64,000 bases of DNA from an uncultured Lachnospiraceae bacterium (GCA_958428365.1 CAUAFT010000002.1:1-64000), one strand, 5' to 3'; positions 41,499 through 51,348 are shown, counted from the stretch's first letter. Notes: generated by a model not told the origin, from the letters alone. Numbers and translations: made by a program.

Positions 41499-43046
41499 CT
41501 ATTTCGCATAATCCGTTACTCTGGATTCGCGAATCACATTTACCTTTATCTGACCCGGATACTCTAATTCCGCTTCAATCTGCTTAGAAATATCCCGTGC
41601 CAGCAAGACCATATCGGCATCGCTGACCTGATCAGGAACTACCATAACTCGAATCTCTCTACCTGCCTGAATAGCAAAAGATTTGTCTACTCCTTTGAAA
41701 CCATTTGTAATATCTTCTAACTGTTTTAAACGATTGGAATATGTCTCCAGCGTCTCCCTGCGGGCGCCCGGACGTGCAGCACTGATGGTATCGGCCGCCT
41801 GCACCAGACATGCGATCAGGGATTCCGGTTCCACATCCCCGTGATGGGATTCCACCGCATTGATCACGATGGCAGACTCCTTGTATTTCCTGCAGAGTTC
41901 CACACCGATCTGAATATGGGAACCTTCCTGCTCGTGATCCACGGATTTACCAATGTCATGTAAAAGTCCGGCTCTCTTCGCGGTTCTCACATCCACGCCG
42001 ATCTCAGCCGCCAGCAGACCTGCTAACTGTGCAACTTCAATGGAATGTTTCAATGCGTTCTGACCATAGCTTGTTCGGAATTTCATTTTACCCAGCAGAC
42101 GAACCAGTTCCGGATGAATGCCGTGAACTCCCACCTCTAAGGTGGCAGCCTCTCCTTCCTCGCGGATCATGGTCTCCACTTCTTTCTGAGCCTTCTCCAC
42201 CATTTCCTCGATCCTTGCCGGATGAATACGTCCGTCCACGATGAGTTTTTCCAGGGCGATCCTTGCCACCTCTCTTCGGATCGGATCAAAGCCTGAGAGG
42301 ATGACTGCCTCCGGGGTATCGTCAATGATCAGATCCACGCCCGTCATTGTCTCTAATGTACGGATGTTACGTCCCTCTCTACCGATGATCCTTCCCTTCA
42401 TCTCGTCATTTGGAAGCTGAACAACAGAGATGGTTGTCTCAGCGACATGATCCGCCGCACATTTCTGAATTGCGGTCACCACATATTCCCTCGCCTTTTT
42501 GCCAGCCTCTTCCTTTGCCTTGCTTTCCATTTCCTTGATCAACTTTGCAGTATCAATCTTAACATCGTCTTCAATGGTTTTTAAAAGATATTCTTTCGCT
42601 TGTTCGGAGGTAAGACCTGAGATTCTTTCCAGTTCCTGTACACGCTCTTCATGTAATCTTGCTACTTCTTCCTTTTCCCGGTTGATTTCCTCTTCCTTCG
42701 CCGCAAATCCGGCTTCACGCTTCTCCACAGCTTCCAGCTTGCGGTCCACGTTGGCCTCTTTCTGTTCGATCCGGCGTTCGTTCCGCTGAATCTCGGCTCT
42801 GCGTTCCTTGATCTCCTTATCCAGCTCGTTCTTTGCACGAATGGACTCTTCTTTGATCTCAAGAGAAGATTCCCGCTTCTTCGTCTCCGCAGTCTTTACT
42901 GCTTCGTCGATGATCTCGCGCGCTTTCTCTTCCGCACTTCCGATCTTCGCCTCGGCGACCTTCTTCCGGTAGGATACTGTGATTGCAGCCGTAAGTATGG
43001 CAGTAATCACAACGGTGATGATTACGGCAATGATCACTTCCAGCAC
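41499..43046 (-). CDS. rny: Ribonuclease Y
   Basis: A membrane-anchored endoribonuclease that starts mRNA turnover. I choose the GTG at 43046, giving 515 residues: AAAGGAGGTGCTCCT directly before it is a strong ribosome site, while the ATG at 43067 would put that site inside the frame. Domains in order: N-terminal membrane helix (ITVVITAILTAAITV), a long coiled-coil (30-180), a KH domain (IIGREGRNIRTLE) and an HD phosphohydrolase domain (LLHDIGKSVDHEQ, ESHHGDVEP). The stop is TAG. Confidence 0.95.
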   Translation of the reverse strand: MLEVIIAVIITVVITAILTAAITVSYRKKVAEAKIGSAEEKAREIIDEAVKTAETKKRESSLEIKEESIRAKNELDKEIKERRAEIQRNERRIEQKEANVDRKLEAVEKREAGFAAKEEEINREKEEVARLHEERVQELERISGLTSEQAKEYLLKTIEDDVKIDTAKLIKEMESKAKEEAGKKAREYVVTAIQKCAADHVAETTISVVQLPNDEMKGRIIGREGRNIRTLETMTGVDLIIDDTPEAVILSGFDPIRREVARIALEKLIVDGRIHPARIEEMVEKAQKEVETMIREEGEAATLEVGVHGIHPELVRLLGKMKFRTSYGQNALKHSIEVAQLAGLLAAEIGVDVRTAKRAGLLHDIGKSVDHEQEGSHIQIGVELCRKYKESAIVINAVESHHGDVEPESLIACLVQAADTISAARPGARRETLETYSNRLKQLEDITNGFKGVDKSFAIQAGREIRVMVVPDQVSDADMVLLARDISKQIEAELEYPGQIKVNVIRESRVTDYAK

Positions 43047-43146
43047 AGGAGCACCTCCTTTATTCAATTTTCATTGTACATATAACAAAGATTTTCACTA
43101 TATCTGTCATAAATAACAACAGTTAAATTTTATACTTTATTTGGTA

Positions 43147-43752
43147 TTATGTCAAGTATTCCGAGCGCATCACATACAAGATATCTGAACTTTTATATCC
43201 CCTGCGCAAAAGAAACTGATAGAGCTTGTGGGACTCCTGCTTTGTCATGTCCGCCCGATATCCTTTTTTCTCCAGAAGTCTGCGGATCGCTTCCGTCTCG
43301 TCCACATCTCCCTCTTCCTCTAAAGCCTGTTGAATGATCTGCTTTGAGACGCCTTTTTGCAGCAGATCCTGGCGCAGCCTCTGTCTGCTCTTTTTTTCCT
43401 TCTGATAACGGATGTAATTGCAGGCATAACGCAGATCGTCTATATAGTGATATTTTTTGACATAGGTGACGGCCTCCTCAATGACTTCCTGAGGATATCC
43501 ATTCTGCTTTAGCTTATCCCGAAGCTGATACTCCGTCCGATCCTGTCGTTCTAAAAGATGCATGGCTCTTTTTTTTGCGCGTTTGCCCACAACCTCATAG
43601 AGCAGCTCCCGGTAGAGGTCGTCGGAGATCTCGCTGCCCTCTTTTAGATCATAGGAGCGGATCTCGCCTTTGTAGAGCAAAAGCTCCATTCCGTTTTCAA
43701 AAATCAGTTTTCTTCTGCCCTTCTCCAGTCCCTCTATCTGTTCTATATACAT
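43147..43752 (-). CDS. recX: Regulatory protein RecX
   Basis: RecX binds RecA filaments and limits recombination. The 201-residue protein is helical with the three tandem RecX repeats; YIDDLRYACNYIRYQKEKKSRQRLRQDLLQKGVSKQIIQQAL is typical. It is immediately downstream of recA (33 bases), the common arrangement. The gap of about 80 bases after it leads to rny. Confidence 0.93.
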   Translation of the reverse strand: MYIEQIEGLEKGRRKLIFENGMELLLYKGEIRSYDLKEGSEISDDLYRELLYEVVGKRAKKRAMHLLERQDRTEYQLRDKLKQNGYPQEVIEEAVTYVKKYHYIDDLRYACNYIRYQKEKKSRQRLRQDLLQKGVSKQIIQQALEEEGDVDETEAIRRLLEKKGYRADMTKQESHKLYQFLLRRGYKSSDILYVMRSEYLT

Positions 43753-43785
43753 GTCTCGCCCCGTGCTTTTGTTTTGTGTTATCCA

Positions 43786-44898
43786 TTATTTTTCTTCCGG
43801 CATATTGTTCAGCGCTTCCGCTTCTTTTTTAGGCGTTTTCTTTCCCGTTTCTTCCTGGGAATCTCCCTTCTGTCCGTCTTTTTGTTCTTCCTCTTCCGAT
43901 CCTCCGTCTAATTTGAAGTGGTCGCGTACCTTCTGCTCCACATTATCGCGGATCTGCGGATTCTCTTTTAAGAAATTCTTCGCATTCTCACGTCCCTGTC
44001 CGATCTTCTCTCCGTTATAGGAATACCATGCGCCGGACTTGTTGATAACGCCAAGATCAGACGCCAGATCCAGAATATCCCCTTCTCTGGAAATTCCCTG
44101 ACCAAACATGATATCAAATTCCGCCTCCTTAAACGGCGGCGCGATCTTGTTCTTCACCACCTTGATACGGGTACGGTTTCCAACGATCTCCCCGCTCTGC
44201 TTCAGAGACTCGATCCGGCGCACGTCCAGACGGATGGAGGAATAGAACTTCAAAGCGCGTCCTCCGGTGGTAGTCTCAGGATTACCAAACATAACTCCCA
44301 CTTTCTCGCGGAGCTGATTGATAAAGATGACGATACAATTGGACTTACTGATCACGGATGTCAGCTTACGGAGCGCCTGGGACATCAGTCTCGCCTGTAA
44401 TCCCACATGAGCGTCTCCCATCTCTCCGTCGATCTCCGCCTTCGGTACAAGAGCTGCCACAGAGTCCACGATCACGATGTCCACCGCACCGGAGCGCACC
44501 ATGGTCTCCGTGATCTCCAACGCCTGCTCGCCGCTGTCCGGCTGGGAAATATACAGGTTGTCAATATCCACCCCAATATTCTTCGCATAGACAGGATCCA
44601 GCGCATGCTCCGCGTCGATAAAGCCCGCGATTCCACCCCTCTTCTGTACCTCCGCCACCATATGTAACGCCACCGTGGTCTTACCACTGGACTCCGGACC
44701 ATAGACCTCCACGATCCTTCCCCTCGGTATTCCTCCAAGTCCCAGAGCGATATCCAGGCTCAAAGAGCCCGTCGGAATGGTCTCCACATTCATGTCCGCC
44801 TGAGACTCTCCCAGCTTCATAATGGATCCCTTTCCATACTGCTTCTCGATCTGATTGATTGCCGATTCCAACGCCTGTAATTTATCTTCCTTAGCCAT
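43786..44898 (-). CDS. recA: Recombinase RecA
   Basis: The strand-exchange ATPase and SOS coprotease. The 370-residue protein has Walker A GPESSGKTTVALH, the Walker B strand IVIVDSVAALVPKAE, loop L2 NQLREKVGVMFGNPETTTGGRALKFY and an acidic/lysine-rich C-terminal tail that is longer than in Escherichia coli. AGGAGAATTTATAT precedes the ATG. Upstream are a strong promoter and a perfect LexA box, so it is under SOS control. recX follows. Confidence 0.98.
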   Translation of the reverse strand: MAKEDKLQALESAINQIEKQYGKGSIMKLGESQADMNVETIPTGSLSLDIALGLGGIPRGRIVEVYGPESSGKTTVALHMVAEVQKRGGIAGFIDAEHALDPVYAKNIGVDIDNLYISQPDSGEQALEITETMVRSGAVDIVIVDSVAALVPKAEIDGEMGDAHVGLQARLMSQALRKLTSVISKSNCIVIFINQLREKVGVMFGNPETTTGGRALKFYSSIRLDVRRIESLKQSGEIVGNRTRIKVVKNKIAPPFKEAEFDIMFGQGISREGDILDLASDLGVINKSGAWYSYNGEKIGQGRENAKNFLKENPQIRDNVEQKVRDHFKLDGGSEEEEQKDGQKGDSQEETGKKTPKKEAEALNNMPEEK

Positions 44899-44917
44899 AT
44901 ATAAATTCTCCTTCTAT

Positions 44918-44929
44918 GAACATATGTTC
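44918..44929. promoter_or_regulatory. LexA box of recA
   Basis: GAACATATGTTC is a perfect palindrome matching the Gram-positive SOS box GAAC-N4-GTTC, followed by G. It lies between the promoter and the recA start. Confidence 0.9.
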
Positions 44930-44943
44930 GTTAATCTGTTCTA

Positions 44944-44972
44944 ATCATAGTATACTTCTAAAAAATTGTCAA
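44944..44972 (-). promoter_or_regulatory. recA promoter
   Basis: On the minus strand: -35 TTGACA (44967-44972), 17-bp spacer, -10 TATGAT (44944-44949). The LexA box lies 15 bases downstream of the -10, near the start of transcription. Confidence 0.88.
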
Positions 44973-45001
44973 CTGCTTTTGGGATAAAATTGAAAAAAGA
45001 C

Positions 45002-45038
45002 AAAAAAAGAAACAGTCGATAGACTTATCAACTGTCTC
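45002..45038 (-). terminator. trxA terminator
   Basis: A hairpin with stem GAAACAGTCGATA / TATCAACTGTCTC (two mismatches) and a 4-nt loop, followed by seven T on the minus strand. It ends the prfC-trxA unit before the recA promoter region. Confidence 0.75.
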
Positions 45039-45072
45039 TATTATATCCTTGTTATTGGCGCTGCGTCAAGAG

Positions 45073-45399
45073 CTATTCTGCCTCGGCGTCGGCAAGCATT
45101 TTTAAGACTGCCTCCTTGCTCTGAAGCCCTACCGCCTTTCCCTGAAAAATGCCGTCCTTCATAACGATGAGGGTAGGGATGCTCATGATCTGGTATTTCA
45201 GCGCCAGCGCCGCTTCCTCGTCCACGTTCACCTTTCCCACCTTCACGGAATCTCCCAGCTCTGCGGCAACCTCGTCCACAATCGGAGACTGCATCTTGCA
45301 CGGTCCGCACCAGTCTGCCCAGAAATCCAACAGCACCGGTACCCGGCTTTTCAAAACCTCTTCCTCAAAATTGTCGTTTGTGATCGTAATAACTTCCAT
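45073..45399 (-). CDS. trxA: Thioredoxin
   Basis: A 108-residue cytoplasmic disulfide reductant. I start at 45399 because AAGGAGGAACAG directly precedes that ATG; an upstream in-frame start lacks a site. The active motif is WCGPC with Cys31 and Cys34, and the cis-Pro lies in IMSIPTLIVMKDG. Length and fold signature are those of TrxA. It follows prfC closely, and ends at a terminator. Confidence 0.95.
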   Translation of the reverse strand: MEVITITNDNFEEEVLKSRVPVLLDFWADWCGPCKMQSPIVDEVAAELGDSVKVGKVNVDEEAALALKYQIMSIPTLIVMKDGIFQGKAVGLQSKEAVLKMLADAEAE

Positions 45400-45409
45400 C
45401 TGTTCCTCC

Positions 45410-46999
45410 TTAATCTCTTCCAAATTCCTCCAACTCCAGCCCCTCGTTCCGGTCTAAGACCATACCCACGCTCCAGGCGTTGATAAAGAGCAGAAGCGGA
45501 TTTCCCTTCAAGTCCTGAATCTTTCTCATATCGGAAGTTCCTGTAATCTTATCCATGTCGATCTCTTTATTTTTGATCCAGCGGATGTGTTCGTATGGCA
45601 GATTCTCCATGCGGATCTCCACATTGTACTCATTTTCCAGGCGATATTTCAGCACGTCGAACTGCAGGACACCCACCACGCCCACAATGATCTCCTCCAT
45701 GCCCGTGTTGTACTCCTGAAAGATCTGTATCGCGCCCTCCTGGGCAATCTGGGTGATTCCCTTGACAAACTGCTTCCTCTTCATGGTATCCACCTGACGC
45801 ACCCTTGCAAAATGCTCCGGCGCAAAAGTCGGGATTCCCTCATACTGAAATGGTTTTGCCGCCGTCGTCAGGGTATCTCCGATGGAAAAGATCCCCGGAT
45901 CAAAGACTCCTATAATATCTCCGGCAAACGCCTCCTCCACCATATGACGCTCCTGCGCCATCATCTGCTGGGGCTGGGAGAGACGGATCTTTTTTCCGCC
46001 CTGGATGTGCATGACCTCCATTCCGGCGTCGAACTTGCCGGAACAGATCCTCATAAAGGCGATACGGTCTCTGTGCGCCTTGTTCATATTCGCCTGTATC
46101 TTAAAGACAAAGGCGGAAAAATCCTGGGAAAAAGGATCGATCTCTCCCTGATCTGACATTCTCGGAAGCGGGGAATAAGTCATCTGCAAAAAGTGCTGTA
46201 AAAAAGTCTCCACGCCAAAATTCGTCAGCGCCGATCCAAAAAAGACCGGAGACAACTCTCCCTTTGAGACCATCTCCTGATCAAATTCCGCACTGGCTCC
46301 GTCCAAAAGCTCGATCTCATCCAAAAGCTGGTTCAGATACTCCTCCCCCAGCTCCTCCTTTAAAGCAGGATCATCAATGGCAATCTCCTTCTGTTCTCCC
46401 TCCTTCGTTCCCTTGAGGGTATCGGAAAAGGTCATGACCTTCTTCGTATTCCGGTCATAGACTCCCTTAAATTCCTTTCCGGATCCAATCGGCCAGTTGA
46501 TGGGGCAGGTCTCGATCCCCAGCTCTTTTTCAATCTCATCCAACAGCTCAAAGGTATCGTTGGCGTCCCTGTCCATCTTATTGATAAAGGTAAAGATCGG
46601 GATATGGCGCATAACACAGACTTTGAACAGCTTTCTGGTCTGGGCCTCCACTCCCTTTGACGCGTCAATGACCATGACAGCGGAGTCCGCCGCCATCAGC
46701 GTCCGGTAAGTATCCTCCGAGAAATCCTGATGTCCCGGTGTGTCCAGGATATTGATACAGTATCCGTCATAATTAAACTGCAATACGGAGGAGGTAACGG
46801 AAATACCTCTCTCCTTCTCAATTTCCATCCAGTCCGACACCGCATGGCGCGCCGTCGCCTTTCCCTTTACAGAACCTGCCAGGTTGATGGCTCCTCCGTA
46901 GAGCAGGAATTTTTCTGTCAGTGTGGTCTTACCTGCATCCGGGTGGGAGATGATCGCAAAGGTTCTTCTTTTCTCTATTTCTTTCCTTAAATCAGCCAA
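45410..46999 (-). CDS. prfC: Peptide chain release factor 3
   Basis: The GTPase that recycles release factors 1 and 2. The 529-residue protein has the translational GTPase motifs SHPDAGKTTLTEKF, DTPGHQDFSEDTY and NKMDRDAND, then domain II and the C-terminal RF3-specific domain (PYEHIRWIKNKEIDMDK). The full family length is present. It is the gene before trxA in the same direction. Confidence 0.95.
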   Translation of the reverse strand: MADLRKEIEKRRTFAIISHPDAGKTTLTEKFLLYGGAINLAGSVKGKATARHAVSDWMEIEKERGISVTSSVLQFNYDGYCINILDTPGHQDFSEDTYRTLMAADSAVMVIDASKGVEAQTRKLFKVCVMRHIPIFTFINKMDRDANDTFELLDEIEKELGIETCPINWPIGSGKEFKGVYDRNTKKVMTFSDTLKGTKEGEQKEIAIDDPALKEELGEEYLNQLLDEIELLDGASAEFDQEMVSKGELSPVFFGSALTNFGVETFLQHFLQMTYSPLPRMSDQGEIDPFSQDFSAFVFKIQANMNKAHRDRIAFMRICSGKFDAGMEVMHIQGGKKIRLSQPQQMMAQERHMVEEAFAGDIIGVFDPGIFSIGDTLTTAAKPFQYEGIPTFAPEHFARVRQVDTMKRKQFVKGITQIAQEGAIQIFQEYNTGMEEIIVGVVGVLQFDVLKYRLENEYNVEIRMENLPYEHIRWIKNKEIDMDKITGTSDMRKIQDLKGNPLLLFINAWSVGMVLDRNEGLELEEFGRD

Positions 47000-47040
47000 A
47001 ATTCTTCCTCCAGTGTTTCTTCACTTTACGAAAATCCATT

Positions 47041-48219
47041 CTATCTCAGTCCCACCTCATTGTCAAGGATTCCCAGCGGCGTTCCCGCGCACTCTGGGCG
47101 GATCTTAAAATAGGAAAGAATCGTCGCCGCAATGTCGGCAAAGGTACTCCTTGTGCCGCAGTTCTTGCCCGGCACGACAGGCTTTCCATATACCACAAGC
47201 GGGGTGTATTCCCTGGAGTGATCGGTGGACGGGGTGGAAGGGTCGCATCCGTGATCCGCCGTGATCATGAGAATATCCTCCTCCTTCATCCTGGATAAAA
47301 GCTCTGGCAGACGTTCGTCAAAATAGGTCAGAGCCTTCGCATAGCCGTCCACATCGTTCCTATGTCCGTAGAGCATATCATAGTCCACCAGATTTACAAA
47401 ACAGATTCCTTCAAAGTCCCGTTCCATATATTCCAGGGTCCTGTCGATGCCCTCCCTGTTTCCGGCGGTGCGGACAGATTCCGTAATGCCCTTTCCCGCA
47501 AAAATATCGTTGATCTTTCCAACGGCAAGCACATCCAGTCCCGCCGCCTTCATCTGATCCAGCATGGTAATTCCAGGCGGTTCCAGGGAAAAATCATGAC
47601 GGTTGCCTGTTCTCGTGTAATTGCCGGATTCCCCGGTAAAGGGTCTTGCAATGACGCGTCCCACCCCGTGCTCTCCTCTCAAGATCTCTCTGGCGATCCT
47701 GCAGTATTCATAGAGTTTTTCCACCGGAATTACTTCTTCATGGGCTGCGATCTGAAAAACGGAATCCGCCGAGGTATATACGATCAGATCTCCCGTTCTC
47801 CTATGCTCGTCGCCGTAATCCTTTATGACCTCCGTTCCCGAATAAGGACGGTTGCAGAGTATCCCTCTCCCCGTCTTTTTTTGGAACTCTTCCAGAACTT
47901 CCTTTGGAAACCCTTCCGGATAAGTTGGAAGAGGCGCCTTTGAGATGATACCCGCAATCTCCCAATGACCGATGGTGGTATCCTTCCCCCTGGAACTCTC
48001 CGCCATTCGGGCATAGGAAGCCAGAGGCTCCTCTTCTTTCTCCCCCACATCCACGCCGTCAATATTAAAATATCCCAGTTTTCTCATATTCGGCATGGAA
48101 AAGTAAGGGCTTTTGGATGCCGCCAGGATGGTGTTGCTCCCGGCATCCCCATATTCCGCCGCATCCGGCATCTCCCCAATTCCAACGCTGTCCAGTACAA
48201 TTAAAAATACCCGCTTCAT
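47041..48219 (-). CDS. deoB: Phosphopentomutase
   Basis: Interconverts ribose or deoxyribose 1- and 5-phosphates in nucleoside salvage. I start at 48219 (392 residues) since AGGAGGTACGG stands before it. Metal-site motifs: LIVLDSVGIGEMPDAAEYGD, YTSADSVFQIAAHE, and the C-terminal TADHGCDPSTPSTDHSREY. It is of the alkaline phosphatase superfamily. The TAG stop is at 47041. No pyrimidine or purine nucleoside phosphorylase is adjacent in this window. Confidence 0.95.
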   Translation of the reverse strand: MKRVFLIVLDSVGIGEMPDAAEYGDAGSNTILAASKSPYFSMPNMRKLGYFNIDGVDVGEKEEEPLASYARMAESSRGKDTTIGHWEIAGIISKAPLPTYPEGFPKEVLEEFQKKTGRGILCNRPYSGTEVIKDYGDEHRRTGDLIVYTSADSVFQIAAHEEVIPVEKLYEYCRIAREILRGEHGVGRVIARPFTGESGNYTRTGNRHDFSLEPPGITMLDQMKAAGLDVLAVGKINDIFAGKGITESVRTAGNREGIDRTLEYMERDFEGICFVNLVDYDMLYGHRNDVDGYAKALTYFDERLPELLSRMKEEDILMITADHGCDPSTPSTDHSREYTPLVVYGKPVVPGKNCGTRSTFADIAATILSYFKIRPECAGTPLGILDNEVGLR

Positions 48220-48357
48220 CCGTACCTCCTGTCTGTTCATTTCATCTTAGCCGCAAGCGGTCACGCTGCCTCCGGCGGATGCCATTTTGCATCCTATAAT
48301 ATCTATCGATATATTATGTAAAAATTATACGTTTTTTTATCCTGAGGGTCAAGGCGG

Positions 48358-49104
48358 CTATTGTTCCGTACTCTCATCCCCAATCGGTGTAATGATGATA
48401 TTTTCCGCTGAGACACCGGTCTTTCTCTTCACAATGTCCTCCACCTGCGCCCGCTTGGCGTCCGTGGCGTCCTTTCCCATATCCAGAACCACATCCGCGG
48501 AATCGTCGGTAATGCTGACCACCACATTGGTGAATCCCTTTGCCTCTAACAGCATCTCCGCCGCCTCTTCTCTCTCCGCCACATCGGTCATCTTCACCAT
48601 CTGATCGATGGCTGCCTGTTTGCTGGCTTCCTCCAGCTTTTCATTGTTGATGATCTCTAAGAGGGATTCCTTATTCTTGGAACGCACCTGTTCCCTGGAG
48701 AGCTTTGCCTCCGCAGCAAAGTTGACGGTCTCCGCTCCGGTGCTTGTGAGAACTGCTTCCCCCGGATTAGCTTCTTCCGCTTCCTCCGAAGTCATCCCCT
48801 CTGCATCTGCAACCTGAGTGTCCTCCGTATTTTCCGCTTCTTCTGCATTTGCAGTATCCTCTGTATCTGCAGTGTCCTCCGCCTGCGCCGTGTCATCCGA
48901 CGCCTCCTCGTCCGTAAAAATATCCCCCTCTGCGATATCCTCATCGGAGATCTCATACGCATCCTTTGCCACATTCTCACTCTCGGTCTCCTTTGTATCG
49001 TCCCCCAAAAGTCCGGTATTGCTGTAGCTTAAATACCCTGCAGCTGCGATCATCAATGCCAGTCCTGTGATGATCAACTGATTCTTCTTAAATATTTTTT
49101 TCAT
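48358..49104 (-). CDS. spoIIIAH: Stage III sporulation protein AH
   Basis: SpoIIIAH makes the mother-cell side of the SpoIIQ-AH channel between mother cell and forespore. The 248-residue protein has one N-terminal membrane helix (LIITGLALMIAAAGYL), a Asp/Glu/Thr-rich flexible region (about 45-115) and a C-terminal ring-forming domain like YscJ/FliF (SREQVRSKNKESLLEIINN then IITPIGD). It is last in the operon. The low-complexity linker is longer than usual. Confidence 0.92.
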   Translation of the reverse strand: MKKIFKKNQLIITGLALMIAAAGYLSYSNTGLLGDDTKETESENVAKDAYEISDEDIAEGDIFTDEEASDDTAQAEDTADTEDTANAEEAENTEDTQVADAEGMTSEEAEEANPGEAVLTSTGAETVNFAAEAKLSREQVRSKNKESLLEIINNEKLEEASKQAAIDQMVKMTDVAEREEAAEMLLEAKGFTNVVVSITDDSADVVLDMGKDATDAKRAQVEDIVKRKTGVSAENIIITPIGDESTEQ

Positions 49105-49113
49105 GGATACCTC

Positions 49114-49515
49114 CTAATCCGCTTTCATTTTTACTATTTCTATCTTATGAACCTCAATGGGAAATAATGCTACTACGATGTCCTGTATTTTTTCTTTTAC
49201 AACAGGATTTTCCGCTCCCTCTGCCACCACCACAACGCCCTCCACCTCGCTGTCCTCCTGATCCTCCCCGGTCAGACTGCTCTCCTCCTCCTTCTGGGTG
49301 ATCATGACCTTCACCTTTCCCACGCCCTCCGTATCTTTCAGGATCCTCTCCAGACGCTCCTCCAGCTCCTCCTTTTGACCACTCCCTGCGCTTTCTTCCG
49401 TTCCAGGGGATACAGTATCCTCCTTATTTTCAGAGGGCAGCGCAAAGATCAGCAGCAAAGCCCCGATCAGCGCCAGAATCACCAGATTATTCCGATTCCC
49501 CAAAATGCGTTTCAT
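49114..49515 (-). CDS. spoIIIAG: Stage III sporulation protein AG
   Basis: A 133-residue ring protein of the SpoIIIA complex. The start at 49515 follows GGAG by eight bases and overlaps the end of spoIIIAF by 29 bases. A membrane helix LVILALIGALLLIFALP is followed by a soluble ring-building domain with LEERLERILKDTEGVGKVKVMI and VVVAEGAENPVVKEKIQDIVVALF. It forms large oligomeric rings. Coupled in the operon. Confidence 0.9.
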   Translation of the reverse strand: MKRILGNRNNLVILALIGALLLIFALPSENKEDTVSPGTEESAGSGQKEELEERLERILKDTEGVGKVKVMITQKEEESSLTGEDQEDSEVEGVVVVAEGAENPVVKEKIQDIVVALFPIEVHKIEIVKMKAD

Positions 49516-49804
49516 AATATTCGCTCCGTTCCCTGACATATCCATCCTGCAATTCCTCCAATCCATCTGTCTGCATCCAGTCGCTCTCCTGCTTGTAATC
49601 CTCCATCTCCTCTACCAGAGAAAAAAAATCCTCCCCTTTGTTGATCCTGTTTAACAACGGCAGGAACAAAACCATCAATAATATGGTCTTTATGGCAAAT
49701 TTCAGGTACTTCCGGTAGGATTCCTTCGGCACCAGATATAAGATCAAAGTCAGAAAAAAATACAACAGCAAAAACGTTTTTAACCAGTTTGAAATGGCGC
49801 TCAT
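49487..49804 (-). CDS. spoIIIAF: Stage III sporulation protein AF
   Basis: A 105-residue protein with two membrane helices (about 5-20 and 30-50) and a short C-terminal domain. AISNWLKTFLLLYFFLTLILYLVPKESYRKYLKFAIKTIL is the SpoIIIAF opening. It is in the SpoIIIA assembly. Length is a little less than the Bacillus protein, with no frame problem. Overlaps spoIIIAG. Confidence 0.88.
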   Translation of the reverse strand: MSAISNWLKTFLLLYFFLTLILYLVPKESYRKYLKFAIKTILLMVLFLPLLNRINKGEDFFSLVEEMEDYKQESDWMQTDGLEELQDGYVRERSEYYETHFGESE

Positions 49805-49813
49805 TCCAACCTC

Positions 49814-50968
49814 CTATCCCACCAGCGACGATGTGGTGCACATCATGGCGACGGTGATAAAGATCATAAATACGGTGGTGGTAATGACCCGCATCAGCAT
49901 GCCTCCGCCCTCTGCCACGCCGGACATCGCCCTGGAGATCCGTTTGTCCGCAAAGGGTTCTAAAAACGCCGCCATCAGTTTATACAACAGAGTGATGACC
50001 AGCACCTTAAAAAAGGGAACCATGGTAATCAAAATCAAGAGCAGAATTGCCGCGACTCCCACGCTGTTCTTGATTACCATTCCCGAACCGATCAGGATAT
50101 CTCCGATGGCCGCCGCCGCCCCTCCGATTCCCGGAATCAGACCCAGGGACTTCGTAAGAGTAGTCCTGCTGGCATAATCCATTGCCGGAGCGATCATTCC
50201 CTGAACCACATTCAGACCCACCACCAGAGTCAGGATGATCTTGGCTCCCCATCGGAAAATATCGCGCAAAAGCTCCGCCGTCTTGGAAAACACCTCTTCC
50301 TTTAACATATTATTGGACAGCGAAAACAGGACGTAGAGATTCACCAGCGGCAGCAGCAGATACGTCATCAGCACCTCGATCCCATAGAGGATAAAAAAAT
50401 TCAGCTCATAGAAGGACATGGCGCTCATAGCGTTTCCCGCAAAGACCATCACGGCAATATAAGACGGCATCAGCATCTTCATAAATCCGGTCACCCTGTC
50501 CAGCATGGAGGAGACCACCTCCCCCGTCACCGCAAAGGATTTCAGCATAAAAAGCATCAACACCAGGTAGGTCAGAACATAACACAGCTCCGTTATGTAA
50601 GAATTTTCCACCAGTCCCAGAAAATTCTGCAGGATGCTGAACACCAAAACCAACACCACGATCTGCATCATATTCTTCTTATTTTCCGACAACTCCCTGG
50701 TAAAAACCTGTTTCACATAGGCTCCCATATCTCCAAGGCTCTCTGAGACCCCCTTTTTAGAGATACTCTCCACCAGATCGGAAAAGGTGATCGCCGCCTC
50801 CTCCCGAGAAAATTCATCCAATTGCTGAAAAATATTTTCTTTTTTCAGATACCCCATCATCTCTTCTCTCTCGGTATCAAAATCCACATCCTCCTCAGCC
50901 TGGACCGGCATGGGAAACAACAGCAGACTGAGCAGAATGCCAAGGACGATCCCTCCCGCTTTTTTCAT
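49814..50968 (-). CDS. spoIIIAE: Stage III sporulation protein AE
   Basis: A 384-residue polytopic protein with a signal-like N-terminus (GIVLGILLSLLLFPMPVQA) and about eight membrane helices. GLIPGIGGAAAAIGDILIGSG is a typical SpoIIIAE loop. It is the largest membrane component of the mother-cell channel. Its ATG overlaps the spoIIIAD stop by four bases. Tandem with AD and AF. Confidence 0.92.
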   Translation of the reverse strand: MKKAGGIVLGILLSLLLFPMPVQAEEDVDFDTEREEMMGYLKKENIFQQLDEFSREEAAITFSDLVESISKKGVSESLGDMGAYVKQVFTRELSENKKNMMQIVVLVLVFSILQNFLGLVENSYITELCYVLTYLVLMLFMLKSFAVTGEVVSSMLDRVTGFMKMLMPSYIAVMVFAGNAMSAMSFYELNFFILYGIEVLMTYLLLPLVNLYVLFSLSNNMLKEEVFSKTAELLRDIFRWGAKIILTLVVGLNVVQGMIAPAMDYASRTTLTKSLGLIPGIGGAAAAIGDILIGSGMVIKNSVGVAAILLLILITMVPFFKVLVITLLYKLMAAFLEPFADKRISRAMSGVAEGGGMLMRVITTTVFMIFITVAMMCTTSSLVG

Positions 50969-51348
50969 AGATACTCTCCTACGGTCTGAAGCAGCGCCAA
51001 AAGAATCGGCATACTGACAAAGAGGATGGATATTTTTCCAAACATCTCGATCTGGGAGCTGACCGCCTGATACCCTGCGTCCTTACAGACCTCCGAGGCA
51101 AACTGCGCCACATAGGTGATCCCCATCATTTTTAAGAGCAGCCGGATATAACTTCTGTCTATGTTCAGAGTACTCTCGATCCGGTCTATGTAATCCAGCA
51201 CGATCTCCAGCTTGGTGATGAGATAGACAAAGATACAGATACAGGTTCCAAGGCTTATCAACATCCCGTATTCCGGCTTATAGGATTTTAAGGGGATCGC
51301 CAGAAAAACCCCCGTTACGCCGATCATGGCTATTTTCAATATGTCCAT
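50965..51348 (-). CDS. spoIIIAD: Stage III sporulation protein AD
   Basis: A 127-residue protein with four membrane helices. The ATG at 51348 is preceded by AGGTGG; a longer frame adds only a few codons. It carries YIRLLLKMMGITYVAQFASEVCKDAGYQAVSSQIE, conserved between AC and AD. Overlaps spoIIIAE by four bases. Confidence 0.9.
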   Translation of the reverse strand: MDILKIAMIGVTGVFLAIPLKSYKPEYGMLISLGTCICIFVYLITKLEIVLDYIDRIESTLNIDRSYIRLLLKMMGITYVAQFASEVCKDAGYQAVSSQIEMFGKISILFVSMPILLALLQTVGEYL